A DNA stretch of 64,000 nucleotides from CAZAYY01 sp964489525. Lineage in GTDB: Bacteria; Chloroflexota; Anaerolineae; Anaerolineales; JABWBV01. The stretch is from NCBI GenBank assembly GCA_964489525.1, contig CAZAYY010000020.1, forward strand, positions 7,724 through 71,723, in the 5' to 3' direction. Of this stretch, positions 24,420 through 32,910 are shown in pieces. The position numbers and the translations under genes were made by a program. The notes below the pieces were generated by a model, which saw nothing but the letters and a program-made list of their open reading frames with translations, was not told the DNA's origin and made no database searches. Each line of letters opens with the position of its first letter. Within the stretch, counting starts at the first letter, position 1.

Positions 24420-25211
24420 ATGCGCCGCCACATCGCTCTTTATGGGTTGTTCTTAAAAAATCGCTTTAAGATTTTGATGGAGTACCGTGCCAACTTTTTC
24501 ATTGGTGCGTTTTCTACAGTGGCGATGCAGGCGGCCGGGCTGCTCACCCTGTGGGTGGTGATGAGCCAGATTCCTTCGCTGAAGGGGTGGACCATGCCCC
24601 AAATCTGGTTGGTGTATGGGTTGATTACGTTGGCGCTTTCGATTAACCATATGTTTGCCGACAACCTGTGGACAATTGGTATGATGTATATCCGTACGGG
24701 TGATTTTGACCGCTTCCTGGTGCGGCCAATTAACCCGCTTTTCCATTTGCTGGCGGACCGGTTTTGCCACGATGGGGTGGGTAATTTTTTCGTGGGGCTG
24801 GCGCTGGTGCTCACGTCTGCCGGGCAGTTGGGGATTGAATGGACGGTGGGGCATATTGCCTACCTGGCGATGGCGGTATTGAGCGGCGGGTTGATTTTTA
24901 TTTCTCTCAACCTGATCACCTGTGTTTCGGCGTTTTGGATTATGGAGTCGGTTCCGGTGACCCGTGTGGTGTTTGAGCTGCACGAGTTTGCAAAGTATCC
25001 ACTTTCGATTTACCCCAATTTTGTGCGTTTTGTTTTGACGTTTATCATTCCCTTTGGGTTGGCTTCTTATTACCCCGCCAGCGCGCTGTTGGGCAGGGAG
25101 GTTCCGTGGGGGTTGGCCTGGGGTGCGCCGCTGATGGCGCTTGGGTTGTTTGCCCTGGCCTACCGGGTCTGGCTGTTTGGCCTGCGCCACTACGGCAGCA
25201 CGGGGTCATGA
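24420..25211 (+). CDS. ABC-2 permease, PF06182 type (second of two)
   Basis: Start taken at ATG 24420 with GGGAGGG upstream; the frame extends much further 5' but only as an out-of-frame copy of the first permease. The 263-residue product opens MRRHIALYGLFLKNRFKILM and has about six spans, with FVRFVLTFIIPFGLASYYPA near the end, a PF06182 hallmark. It completes the ATPase-permease-permease operon. Its last 6 bases overlap the end of the convergent transposase gene. Confidence 0.85.
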   Translation: MRRHIALYGLFLKNRFKILMEYRANFFIGAFSTVAMQAAGLLTLWVVMSQIPSLKGWTMPQIWLVYGLITLALSINHMFADNLWTIGMMYIRTGDFDRFLVRPINPLFHLLADRFCHDGVGNFFVGLALVLTSAGQLGIEWTVGHIAYLAMAVLSGGLIFISLNLITCVSAFWIMESVPVTRVVFELHEFAKYPLSIYPNFVRFVLTFIIPFGLASYYPASALLGREVPWGLAWGAPLMALGLFALAYRVWLFGLRHYGSTGS

Positions 25212-25670
25212 GTCTATCCATTCAAATAAGTAGGGTTCTTCATAAGGTATTTGGAATTTCTGAAGAAGGCGAAGGTATTCGTCTTTAAAGGTGTGTTTTT
25301 GGTGATGTTCTTCCTGATGGAGTATGTATTGGTAAACGTCTTCTAGCTGCGAGTGTCCATAAGAGAAAGCACCATATCCTTCTTGCCAGGCGAACTTTCC
25401 TTGTACCCATTGGTTTTGGTTTATGTAGTTGGTGGTATTGTTTTTGATGCCACGCACAAGATCGGAGAGGGCGGCAGAGGGTTTAAGCCCAATCAGGATG
25501 TGGACATGATCGGCCATTCCATTGACGATGATGGATTTGTGGCCTTTGTTTTTAATGATGCCGGCTATGTATTTATAAACTTCTTGGCGCCAGGGTGGTT
25601 GGAGTAAATTTTTCCGCTCTTTGACGGAGAATACTATCTGGATATAGATTTGGCTATATGTGTTTGCCAT
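25206..25670 (-). CDS. IS200/RAYT-type Y1 transposase
   Basis: A 154-residue HUH transposase. The HUH metal site is H55-V-H57 in GMADHVHILIGL, and the catalytic Tyr motif is Y115-ILH-Q119, matching the Y-x3-Q helix of TnpA. It appears intact. There is no tnpB partner and no clean IS200 left/right end was seen; instead a tandem array of palindromic repeats begins 143 bases upstream of the gene. That suggests a REP-associated (RAYT) enzyme or an IS200 remnant still able to act on nearby hairpins. Confidence 0.85.
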   Translation of the reverse strand: MANTYSQIYIQIVFSVKERKNLLQPPWRQEVYKYIAGIIKNKGHKSIIVNGMADHVHILIGLKPSAALSDLVRGIKNNTTNYINQNQWVQGKFAWQEGYGAFSYGHSQLEDVYQYILHQEEHHQKHTFKDEYLRLLQKFQIPYEEPYLFEWIDS

Positions 25671-25812
25671 GTGGGTTTTGTCTTGTGAAAAATGCGGTGT
25701 AAGCCAGGTCCGTTGCCCAAGTGAGGCGATGCCGGTTAAGGATGTTTGCGCGGATTATCCCTGATAGGCGGGTAAGTATTCAAGGCGAACCGCAATAGAA
25801 TCGGTGTTGATA

Positions 25813-26197
25813 ATGCCAGCCCTCCGGGCTTTGGAGGGCTGGTATGGCATTAGCTATAATCGTTACAGCCCTCCGGGCTTGAATGAGGATTTCCCTGTGG
25901 TCATGGCTTTGGCTGTGCGACCTCCACCCCGGAGGGGTGAAATGATTATAGAACCCAGGGCAGCTTAATCGCCAATGCCGTAGGCATGGCATAATAAGGC
26001 AAATCATGCCAGCCCTCCGGGCTTTGGAGGGCTGGTATGGCATTGGCTATAATCGTTACAGCCCTCCGGGCTTGAATGAGGATTTCCCTGTGGTCATGGC
26101 ATTGGCTGTGCGGCCTCCACCCGGAGGGGTGAAATGATTATAGAACCGAGGGCAGACGAATCGCCAATGCCGTAGGCATGGCATTATGATGCGATTT
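25813..26197. repeat. Tandem duplication of a 193-bp palindrome-rich unit
   Basis: Copy 1 (25813-26005) and copy 2 (26006-26197) are about 95% alike. Each has a perfect 10-bp hairpin (CCAGCCCTCC with GGAGGGCTGG), a CAGCCCTCCGGGCTT half-unit, a CCTCCA-CCC-GGAGG segment and a GCCAATGCC-GTA-GGCATGGC hairpin. The remaining part of the 597-base gap 25671-26267 holds no gene. Similar GGCAT/GCCCTCCGGG units are dispersed in many genomes near Y1 transposases. Confidence 0.85.
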
Positions 26198-26204
26198 AAA
26201 AGAT

Positions 26205-26237
26205 AAACCCTGAAGGTTTCAAAAACCTTCAGGGTTT
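26205..26237. terminator. Bidirectional 15-bp hairpin
   Basis: A perfect stem, 26205-26219 with 26223-26237, loop CAA, with T-rich flanks on both strands. It lies between the repeat array and the end of the leftward aminotransferase gene and would end that transcript. Confidence 0.8.
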
Positions 26238-26267
26238 TCTCAGCGGGAGGAAGGTGCCGGGCTGGGG

Positions 26268-27341
26268 TTATTGGTCCAGGTATTCATCCATGGCGAGGAG
26301 CAGCGTGTTGATGTCCGCCATATTCAATTCACCCATGTGGGCAATCCGGAAGGTGATGGGTTTGATCGTCCCATAGCCGCCGGCGATGCGCATGCCGCGC
26401 TGCTGCAAGAAAGCATTGAGCTTGCCCACGTCAAAAGACTCCGCTTTGCGAATGGTGGTAACCGTGTGCGAGCGATAGCCAGCCGGGGCAAACAGCGCCA
26501 TTCCGCGTCCCTCGGCCCAGGCACAAACCCGTTCACCCATGGCTTTATAACGGGCGAAGCGGTTTTCCAGGCCTTCAGCCAGGATGCGGTCGAGCTGGCG
26601 GTCCAGGGCGTAAATCAGGCCAATGGCCGGGGTGGAGGGGGTGGAATCCTTCACGCGATGCTTTTCCATGCGGACCAGGTCAAAATACCAACCCCGGTTG
26701 GGCACCTGTTCTGCGGCCGCCAGCGCCCGGTCGGAAACCCCAGCCAGGGCTAACCCCGGCGGCAGGGCGAAAGCTTTTTGCGAGGAGGTTAACAAAAAGT
26801 CGAGGCCCCAGGCATCCATCTCGATTTTTGCACCACTTAAAGAAGAAACCGCGTCCACGCAAATCAGCGTGTCGGGGCTGACCGCGCGCACCGCTTCGGC
26901 AATTTCCTTCACCGGGTTCATCAGGCCGGTGGAAGTTTCGTTGTGCACCACCTGGATGCTGGTATAGTGGGTTTTGCGCAGCGCATCCGCCACCAACTCA
27001 GGGGTGATAGGCTGGTCCCACTCGGTTTCCAGCTTATCTACGGGTTTTCCGTTGACCACAGCCGTATCAAACCAACGGCTGGCAAAAGCGCCGTTTACAC
27101 AGGCCAAAATGCGTCCATTGTCGGGGTTAAAATTGCGCACAGCCGCTTCGTGCAGGCCGGAGCCAGAGGAGGCAAAAATCAACACGCGGGAATTTGTGTA
27201 AAACACCTGGCGCAGCCGGGCTTCGGTGCGCTGGAAAATGGCTTCAAATTCTTTGCTGCGGTGGGGAAGCATGGGTTGGGTTTGGGCGGCGGCAACTTCC
27301 GGGTCTACATCCACCGGGCCGGGGACAAACATGCGAGACAT
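26268..27341 (-). CDS. Class V aminotransferase (serine/alanine-glyoxylate type)
   Basis: A 357-residue fold-type I PLP enzyme. It opens MSRMFVPGPVDVDPEV, has the small-domain FASSGSGLHEAAVRN, the Asp and Ser of CVDAVSSLSG at 161-170, and the PLP Lys K189 in LLTSSQKAFALPPG. This is the serine-pyruvate/alanine-glyoxylate aminotransferase family; some Chloroflexota and archaeal members act as phosphoserine aminotransferase, so a role in serine synthesis is possible. Start has TAGGAGAAACC upstream. Its leader contains a terminator-like hairpin. Confidence 0.85.
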   Translation of the reverse strand: MSRMFVPGPVDVDPEVAAAQTQPMLPHRSKEFEAIFQRTEARLRQVFYTNSRVLIFASSGSGLHEAAVRNFNPDNGRILACVNGAFASRWFDTAVVNGKPVDKLETEWDQPITPELVADALRKTHYTSIQVVHNETSTGLMNPVKEIAEAVRAVSPDTLICVDAVSSLSGAKIEMDAWGLDFLLTSSQKAFALPPGLALAGVSDRALAAAEQVPNRGWYFDLVRMEKHRVKDSTPSTPAIGLIYALDRQLDRILAEGLENRFARYKAMGERVCAWAEGRGMALFAPAGYRSHTVTTIRKAESFDVGKLNAFLQQRGMRIAGGYGTIKPITFRIAHMGELNMADINTLLLAMDEYLDQ

Positions 27342-27375
27342 GATGGTTTCTCCTATTTCAATATGGTCAAAAAAA

Positions 27376-27439
27376 TACCCTGGTGAAACTTTGGCCTTCC
27401 ACTGCGCTCCAGGGGGGAGGAACCTTTTTCACCAGGTTA
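27376..27439 (-). promoter_or_regulatory. Possible leader attenuator of the aminotransferase gene
   Basis: On the minus strand an arm at 27436-27427 (CCTGGTGAAA) pairs with 27388-27379 (TTTCACCAGG) and is followed by GTATTTTTTT, a terminator form. The 5' arm can instead pair within AACCTGGTGAAAAAGGTT, a short competing hairpin. No leftward gene lies upstream, so this would act on the leader of the aminotransferase. No known riboswitch consensus was recognised. Confidence 0.4.
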
Positions 27440-27519
27440 AAAAACATTATAAAAACCCTGAAGCTGCTCTGATTTTACCAAATCCTTTGTGGGCCTGCAA
27501 AGCGATATAATAGCCCACG

Positions 27520-29274
27520 ATGAAAACCTCCAAAACGCTCATTTTCCTGATTCTGGTTGGCCTGGTTACCGTTGGCTGCCAGTGGGCCTATTCCCTCTTT
27601 CCTGGTTCCCCTGCGCCCACTGCCAGCCCCTCCAGCACACCGCTGCCGCCCACGGCACTTCCCTCGCGAACCCAAACGGAAACCCCATCGTCCACCCCGA
27701 CCCCCAACACAACCCCAACCCTGGTTTTGCCGCCAGCCGGCCTGACACCCACCCCGAAAGACAGCGAGTTTATCCTCCGGCTTCACCCGGACACAGGCAT
27801 TTACGTGGGTGACCAGGTGAGTTTTGAAGTGATTGCGCCCGTGGCGATGGACCTGACGGATAAGTTTGCTGTGGTGACCCTGCAAGGCGAAGCGCCCTTG
27901 CAGCTTGGAAGGGCAGGTTTTGGCCGTTATGGAATTGGAGGCCGCCGCCAGGCCACTCTGCTTTGGACCTGGGATACCAGCGGCCTTGAACCTGGCATCT
28001 ACACCCTGGAGGTATCGGTTGACCCCAATGGCCCGCGCTTTTTCCAGAAAGTCACCCTGCTTGCCCGGGATGAACTGGCGTACCCAGAACCAGAGGTCAG
28101 CTGGGCCAACCTGGAGATTGGCTGCTGTGTGCTGCACTATATTACCGGAACCGAAGCCGAACGCGACCTCGAAACCCTGGCAATTCAGGTGGAAGAACAG
28201 GCGCAGTTGGCACAAATGCGAATGGGCGTTTCTCTTGCCGAACCTGTGGACATTGTTTTTCTGCCCCGGCTGTTGGGGCATGGTGGTTTTGCCGGTGGCG
28301 AAATCCATATTTCCTATCTTGACCGCAGTCCAACCAGCAGTGATGTGATGATGATCATCCACCACGAATTGATTCATATTCTCGACCACCGCAGGGATAT
28401 CGAATACCGGCCTTCTTTGTTTGCCGAAGGGTTGGCCACTTACCTGACCGGCGGCCATTATAAACCTGAGCCGGTTTTCGACCGGGCTGCGGCTGCCCTG
28501 CAGGCCGGGCAGTACCTGCCTTTGGAACCGCTGGCCGATGATTTTTACCCGTCCCAACACGAGCTGGGCTATCTGCAGGCGGCCGGGTTGATTGATTACA
28601 TGGTCCAAACCTGGGGCTACCCGGCGTTTGACACATTTTATCGCTCGATTCCGAGGCCAGGGCAGGGGCAGACTCCATCGGATGTGATAGACCAGGCACT
28701 GCAGGCCAACTATTCGATTTCTTTAACCGCGCTTGAAGCCGGCTACCGGGCTGAACTGGAAGCCTGGCCCGAAGCGCCTGATTTGCAGCAAGATGTTTTG
28801 CTTTCGGTAGCGGCGTTTGACACTCTGCGCCGCTACCAATCCTTGATGGATGGTTCTGCCTATTACCTGACTGCATGGCTTCCCCCCAGCAGCATCATGC
28901 GCGAACGGGGCATCCTGGCCGATTATTTGCGCCGCCCGGATTCTGCCGAACACCTGGCATTGGAACTGCTGCTGGCACAGGCCACCCTGGCATTGAACCA
29001 GGCGCAGTACGCTGAAGCCTGGCCGTACCTGGACGCAGCCAACCGGGTGATGGACGGGCTTGAAGCGAACGACCCGGCGGCCTTTTACCTTTCGCCCCTG
29101 GCGGCGGATGCCCTGGCGTTGGTGCACGCGGCCCGGTCCAACGGCCTGGAGCCGCAGCGCCTGGAACTTTCAGGCGAGCAAGCCGTTGTTTTTGGTTGGA
29201 AGGAAGAAAGCAGGGTGATTGAACGGGCGATTTTCACCCGGCAGCCGGAAGGCTGGACGGTTTCAGCCCCCTAA
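27520..29274 (+). CDS. Lipoprotein metallopeptidase, peptidase MA-like
   Basis: A 584-residue secreted protein. The signal ends at a lipobox (VTVGC, Cys20) and a Ser/Thr/Pro linker runs to about residue 85. A beta domain covers about 90-190. The zinc motif H282-E-L-I-H286 (IIHHELIHILDH) with the likely third ligand E303 in LFAEGLATYLTGG fits the gluzincin peptidase MA family. The C-terminal 200 residues are helical and TPR-like. It probably cleaves peptides at the cell surface. Its last 4 bases overlap the convergent mraY end. Confidence 0.8.
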   Translation: MKTSKTLIFLILVGLVTVGCQWAYSLFPGSPAPTASPSSTPLPPTALPSRTQTETPSSTPTPNTTPTLVLPPAGLTPTPKDSEFILRLHPDTGIYVGDQVSFEVIAPVAMDLTDKFAVVTLQGEAPLQLGRAGFGRYGIGGRRQATLLWTWDTSGLEPGIYTLEVSVDPNGPRFFQKVTLLARDELAYPEPEVSWANLEIGCCVLHYITGTEAERDLETLAIQVEEQAQLAQMRMGVSLAEPVDIVFLPRLLGHGGFAGGEIHISYLDRSPTSSDVMMIIHHELIHILDHRRDIEYRPSLFAEGLATYLTGGHYKPEPVFDRAAAALQAGQYLPLEPLADDFYPSQHELGYLQAAGLIDYMVQTWGYPAFDTFYRSIPRPGQGQTPSDVIDQALQANYSISLTALEAGYRAELEAWPEAPDLQQDVLLSVAAFDTLRRYQSLMDGSAYYLTAWLPPSSIMRERGILADYLRRPDSAEHLALELLLAQATLALNQAQYAEAWPYLDAANRVMDGLEANDPAAFYLSPLAADALALVHAARSNGLEPQRLELSGEQAVVFGWKEESRVIERAIFTRQPEGWTVSAP

Positions 29275-30278
29275 ATCAGAGCCAGGGCGATGCCCACCAT
29301 TCCGGAGAGAATGCTGATAAACATAAACCGGAAGACGATCTGCACCTCGGACCAGCCGAGCAGTTCGAAATGGTGGTGAATGGGGCACATTAAGAACACC
29401 CGCCGTTTTTCGCCATAGCGCCGCTGGCTGTACCAAAAATAGCCAATCTGAATCATGTCGGTAACCACTTCAAACACAAACATCAGGCCAATCACCGGCA
29501 GAAGCAGCCATTGACCGGTCATCAGGGCGACAATGGCCAGGGTTGCACCCAGGGAAAGGGAGCCGGTGTCGCCCATGAATACCTTGGCCGGGTGGGCGTT
29601 GTACCATAAAAACCCGTAAATTGCCCCCACCATCACAAAATCAAAAATCGCCAGGTGGAACTGCCCCTGGAAGAAAGAGACAATGCCATAGCAGGCAAAG
29701 GCAACTGCCGCAATGTTGCCTGCCAGGCCATCCAGGCCATCGGTGATGTTGACCGCGTTGGAAGACGCGACGATGACGAAAACGGCAATCGGCACATACC
29801 ACAGCCCCAGGTCAAATTTTATGGGGATAGAAGGGATAGCCACGCTGCTTAGCCCCAGGGCAAAATGCAGCACAAGCGCAAAAATAACGGCCAGCACCAC
29901 CTGCATGGCAAACTTGGCCCGGGCGCTGATGCCTTCTCCCCGCGCCCGGATGCCGCGGATGCCTTCCCAGTCGTCCACTGCGCCCAGGAGTCCAAACAAC
30001 ACCAACCCGGCCAGCGGAACAAGAATGGAAAGCCCTTCGAAGTTGCCCTTGACAATGTTCACCAGGTATACAAGGCCAATCACAAACACCACGGAGATGA
30101 TTATCATCACGCCGCCAAAGGTGGGCGTGCCTTGCTTGACCATGTGGCGCTCAGCCACAGCGCCGCGCATCCGGATGTTTTTTCCTAACCGCAGCATGTT
30201 GATCACGCGAATGATGATATCTCCCCAGATAATGGTCAGCCAACAGGCCAAAATGCCCAATGCAAATGCCTTCAGCAT
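29271..30278 (-). CDS. mraY: Phospho-N-acetylmuramoyl-pentapeptide transferase
   Basis: A 335-residue polytopic enzyme that loads UDP-MurNAc-pentapeptide onto undecaprenyl phosphate to make lipid I. Motifs are GTPTFGGVMII, GAVDDWEGIRG (the Asp pair), NAVNITDGLDGLAGN, FLWYNAHPAKVFMGDTGSLS and MCPIHHHFELLGWSE. About ten spans are present and the length is normal. It abuts the murE stop with a one-base overlap. Cell-wall synthesis by peptidoglycan is thus present in this organism. Confidence 0.95.
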   Translation of the reverse strand: MLKAFALGILACWLTIIWGDIIIRVINMLRLGKNIRMRGAVAERHMVKQGTPTFGGVMIIISVVFVIGLVYLVNIVKGNFEGLSILVPLAGLVLFGLLGAVDDWEGIRGIRARGEGISARAKFAMQVVLAVIFALVLHFALGLSSVAIPSIPIKFDLGLWYVPIAVFVIVASSNAVNITDGLDGLAGNIAAVAFACYGIVSFFQGQFHLAIFDFVMVGAIYGFLWYNAHPAKVFMGDTGSLSLGATLAIVALMTGQWLLLPVIGLMFVFEVVTDMIQIGYFWYSQRRYGEKRRVFLMCPIHHHFELLGWSEVQIVFRFMFISILSGMVGIALALI

Positions 30279-31579
30279 CAGGCTTTCCCTTCCTCTCGGT
30301 TTTTTTTGAGGCCGTTGAGGGCTTCATGGACGGCTTTAAACTCGTCCCAGGGATATTCCGTTGCGCCAAAGCACATGCTCTGTTCGTGCGCTTTGCCGGT
30401 GGTCACCACAATGTCACCGGGTTGGGCCAGTTCCTGGATCGCAAAACGAATGGCCTCAGCCCGATCGGGTTTGCGAAAGTAGGTCTGGTTCAACTTGCCG
30501 CCTTCGCTTTCGCAGCCAGCGGCAATTTCGTCCATAATTTTTTCCAGGTTTTCGGTGCGCGGGTCTTCTGCGGTGATGACAGTGAAATCGCAGTAGCGGC
30601 CGGCGCTGGCGCCCATTGGGAAGCGTTTGCCCGGGTCGCGATCACCGGCACAGCCAAATACCACCACCAACCGGTTTGTGGCCACAACCCGCAGCAATTT
30701 GAGTACATTTTCGAGCGAGTTGGGGGTGTGGGCAAAATCCACATAGACGGTGAAAGGCTGCCCGGCATCCACCTGCTGCAGGCGTCCTGGTGGGGGAACG
30801 GCATTGGCCAGCCCGGTTCGAATGGCCTCGGGGGAGACACCCACTGCCAGGGCTGCGCTGGCCGCGGCCAGCATGTTTTGCACGTTATACTCGCCTAAAA
30901 AGCGGCTGTGGATGGTGATGTTGAGTTGGGGAATCTCAAAGGTTGTGCCTTTGGGTGTGTATTGGATGTTGGCTGCGGTTAAGTCGGCAGGCTGGGTCAG
31001 GCTGTAGGTTTTAATCGCGCCGTTTGCCAGGGGGAGCAGCAAGGGGTAGGAACGGTCGTCCAGGTTGAGGATGCTGGTTTTGGTTTTGCGAAACAGGCGA
31101 GCCTTGGCGCGCAGGTAATTTTCGTAAGTGCCGTGGTAGTCGAGGTGTTCGTTGGTGATATTGGTCACCACGCCGACCTGGTAGTTGCTGCCCAGGACGC
31201 GATGTTGGGCCAGGCCATGGGAGGTAGATTCGAGCACCACAAAGCGCGAGCCGCGCTTACGGGCATTGCGCAGAAAGTATTGGAGTTCAAAGGGGTTGGG
31301 GGTGGTGACATGCAGCCCCAGGGGCTGGTTTTCCTGGCCATAGATGATCGCGCCGGTGGTGCTGATGAGCGAAGCAGGCAGCCCCGCCGCCCGCAGAATG
31401 GCATAGGTCATATGGGTGGTGGTGGTTTTGCCGTCTGTACCGGTAATGCCAATGACCACCAGGTCGCGGGCCGGGTAGCCATTGAGCAGCACCGCCAGCA
31501 CCCCTTTAACCCAATGATAGGCGAGGATCCACCCAGGGGGGGTGATTTTTCGTAAGAAACGGAGCATGCGATGACTCAT
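30278..31579 (-). CDS. murE: Mur ligase, MurE-like, lacking the N-terminal domain
   Basis: Start taken at the Met encoded at 31577-31579, since it forms an ATGA overlap with the preceding ligase; 433 residues. The P-loop GITGTDGKTTTTH lies at residues 44-56, whereas full MurE has it near 110, so the UDP-binding domain 1 is missing. The central domain shows LESTSHGLAQHR, NITNEHLDYHGTYENYL; the C domain has VDFAHTPNSLENVL, GCAGDRDPGKRFPMG and EDPRTE in place of the DNPR used for diaminopimelate. It should add the third amino acid; its identity cannot be fixed from sequence. Confidence 0.82.
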   Translation of the reverse strand: MSHRMLRFLRKITPPGWILAYHWVKGVLAVLLNGYPARDLVVIGITGTDGKTTTTHMTYAILRAAGLPASLISTTGAIIYGQENQPLGLHVTTPNPFELQYFLRNARKRGSRFVVLESTSHGLAQHRVLGSNYQVGVVTNITNEHLDYHGTYENYLRAKARLFRKTKTSILNLDDRSYPLLLPLANGAIKTYSLTQPADLTAANIQYTPKGTTFEIPQLNITIHSRFLGEYNVQNMLAAASAALAVGVSPEAIRTGLANAVPPPGRLQQVDAGQPFTVYVDFAHTPNSLENVLKLLRVVATNRLVVVFGCAGDRDPGKRFPMGASAGRYCDFTVITAEDPRTENLEKIMDEIAAGCESEGGKLNQTYFRKPDRAEAIRFAIQELAQPGDIVVTTGKAHEQSMCFGATEYPWDEFKAVHEALNGLKKNREEGKA

Positions 31580-32823
31580 TCGAGTGCTTTCTGTTCTGGG
31601 TAGCCGGTTGCCAGGTATTGACAGGCCGGGCATTGATGGTAGAAGGGACAGGAAACGACCCGGCAGCCCACGGTTTCACCTTTTAAGATGAGCAAGATGC
31701 GTTCCATATGGCGCATCAGCGAGCCTTTTAGGTAGAGCAGGTCGCCTGGTTGGGCCTGGCTGCGGATGATTTCTGCCGCCTGGTGAACCGTGGGAACGGA
31801 AAACACCCGCTCTGCATCCAACCCGGCGGCAGCTGCGGCCTGGGCGGTGTGGGTGGTGAGGTTTCCCACGCAAACCAGCAGGTCAGGGGGGGTGTTTGCG
31901 GCAGCCTGGCCCACTTCCCGGTGTTTTTCAATTTCGAGTTTGCCCAGCTCGCCCATTTCGCCCAGGATGGCAATTTTTTTGCCGGTGGTCTGCAGGTGGT
32001 GCAGAAATGCCAGGCCGGCCTGGGTGGTGACGGGGTTGGCGCGCAGGGCATCGTTGATCAGCACCGTGCCCAGGGGGCCGGTTTCAATGTTCAGGCGGCC
32101 ATGCAGGGGTTGAAGGGCGGCAAGCGCGGTCTGCATGGTTTCGATGGGCACACCCACCTGGTCTGCCGCTGCCACGGCGGCCATGATGTTGCTGGCGAAG
32201 TGACGCCCCAGCAGCGGGCTTTGCACGGAAAAGCGCCGGGTGGGGGTAACGGCTTCGAATGAAATGCCATCCAGCCGCACCTGGATGTTCTCGGCACGAT
32301 AGGCGCATTCGGGCATTTGCCCGTACCAGACCACCCGCGCCCGGGTATGGCTGGCCATACCGCGGACGCTGGGATCGTCGTAGTGAAGGATGGCGGTTCC
32401 ATCAGGGGGGAGGGCTTCGATAAGTTTGCGTTTTTCGCGGATGATGTTTTCGACCGAACCCAGGTGTTCTGCATCGGCATGGACTGCGGTGATGCCGGTG
32501 ATGATGCCAATTTTGGGGCGCACCAGGTTGAGGTGAAAGCTCATTTCGTTGGGTTTATCAATGCCCATTTCAAAAACTGCGCAGCGCTGGCCGCGCAGTT
32601 TCAGGGCGGTGATGGGCAGGTTGTAAATGGTATCCAGGTTGAGGTCGGTTGTGAGGGTGGGGGTGTGGCGGTTGAGGATGTCGGCCAGGATATGGGTGGT
32701 GGAGGTTTTGCCATAGCTGCCGGTGATGCCAATTTGAAGCGTTTTGCGGTGAACCCCATTTAACCAAAAATTGGCCAGGCTTCGCCGTCCGGTATGGTAA
32801 ACGCGTTTGAGTTTGATCATCAT
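31576..32823 (-). CDS. murF: Mur ligase, MurF-like, with Cys-rich C-terminal tail
   Basis: A 415-residue ligase with P-loop GITGSYGKTSTTH at residues 33-45 (about 70 residues earlier than in E. coli MurF), EMGIDKPNEM, ITAVHADAEHLGSVENI, LHGRLNIE, and GEMGELGKLEIEKHREVG. It would add D-Ala-D-Ala to the tripeptide. The N-terminal domain is missing. The last 30 residues carry C387, C392, H396, C398 and C401 (CRVVSCPFYHQCPACQYL), a likely zinc or iron-sulfur site not part of standard MurF. The start lacks a clear Shine-Dalgarno sequence and follows a stem-loop. Confidence 0.82.
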   Translation of the reverse strand: MMIKLKRVYHTGRRSLANFWLNGVHRKTLQIGITGSYGKTSTTHILADILNRHTPTLTTDLNLDTIYNLPITALKLRGQRCAVFEMGIDKPNEMSFHLNLVRPKIGIITGITAVHADAEHLGSVENIIREKRKLIEALPPDGTAILHYDDPSVRGMASHTRARVVWYGQMPECAYRAENIQVRLDGISFEAVTPTRRFSVQSPLLGRHFASNIMAAVAAADQVGVPIETMQTALAALQPLHGRLNIETGPLGTVLINDALRANPVTTQAGLAFLHHLQTTGKKIAILGEMGELGKLEIEKHREVGQAAANTPPDLLVCVGNLTTHTAQAAAAAGLDAERVFSVPTVHQAAEIIRSQAQPGDLLYLKGSLMRHMERILLILKGETVGCRVVSCPFYHQCPACQYLATGYPEQKALE

Positions 32824-32832
32824 AGGTAGAAT

Positions 32833-32888
32833 GGGCTGCCGGGTTGGGTGCCTGAAAGAACCGATTTCCAGGCAGACCGCGGCAGCCC
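32833..32888 (-). promoter_or_regulatory. Nested stem-loop directly upstream of murF
   Basis: GGGCTGCCG (32833-32841) pairs with CGGCAGCCC (32880-32888), and inside it TGCCTG/CAGGCA arms pair around GAAATCGGTTCTTT (minus strand). It fills the 87-base gap between the FHA gene and murF and has no T tract, so it is more likely an mRNA processing or translational element than a terminator. Confidence 0.5.
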
Positions 32889-32910
32889 TGAGGATTATTT
32901 AAGGTTTGGG

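Noticed and set aside
25813..26197. CRISPR array
   Set aside because: Only two long copies with no short regular repeat-spacer pattern, and no cas genes; it is a tandem duplication.
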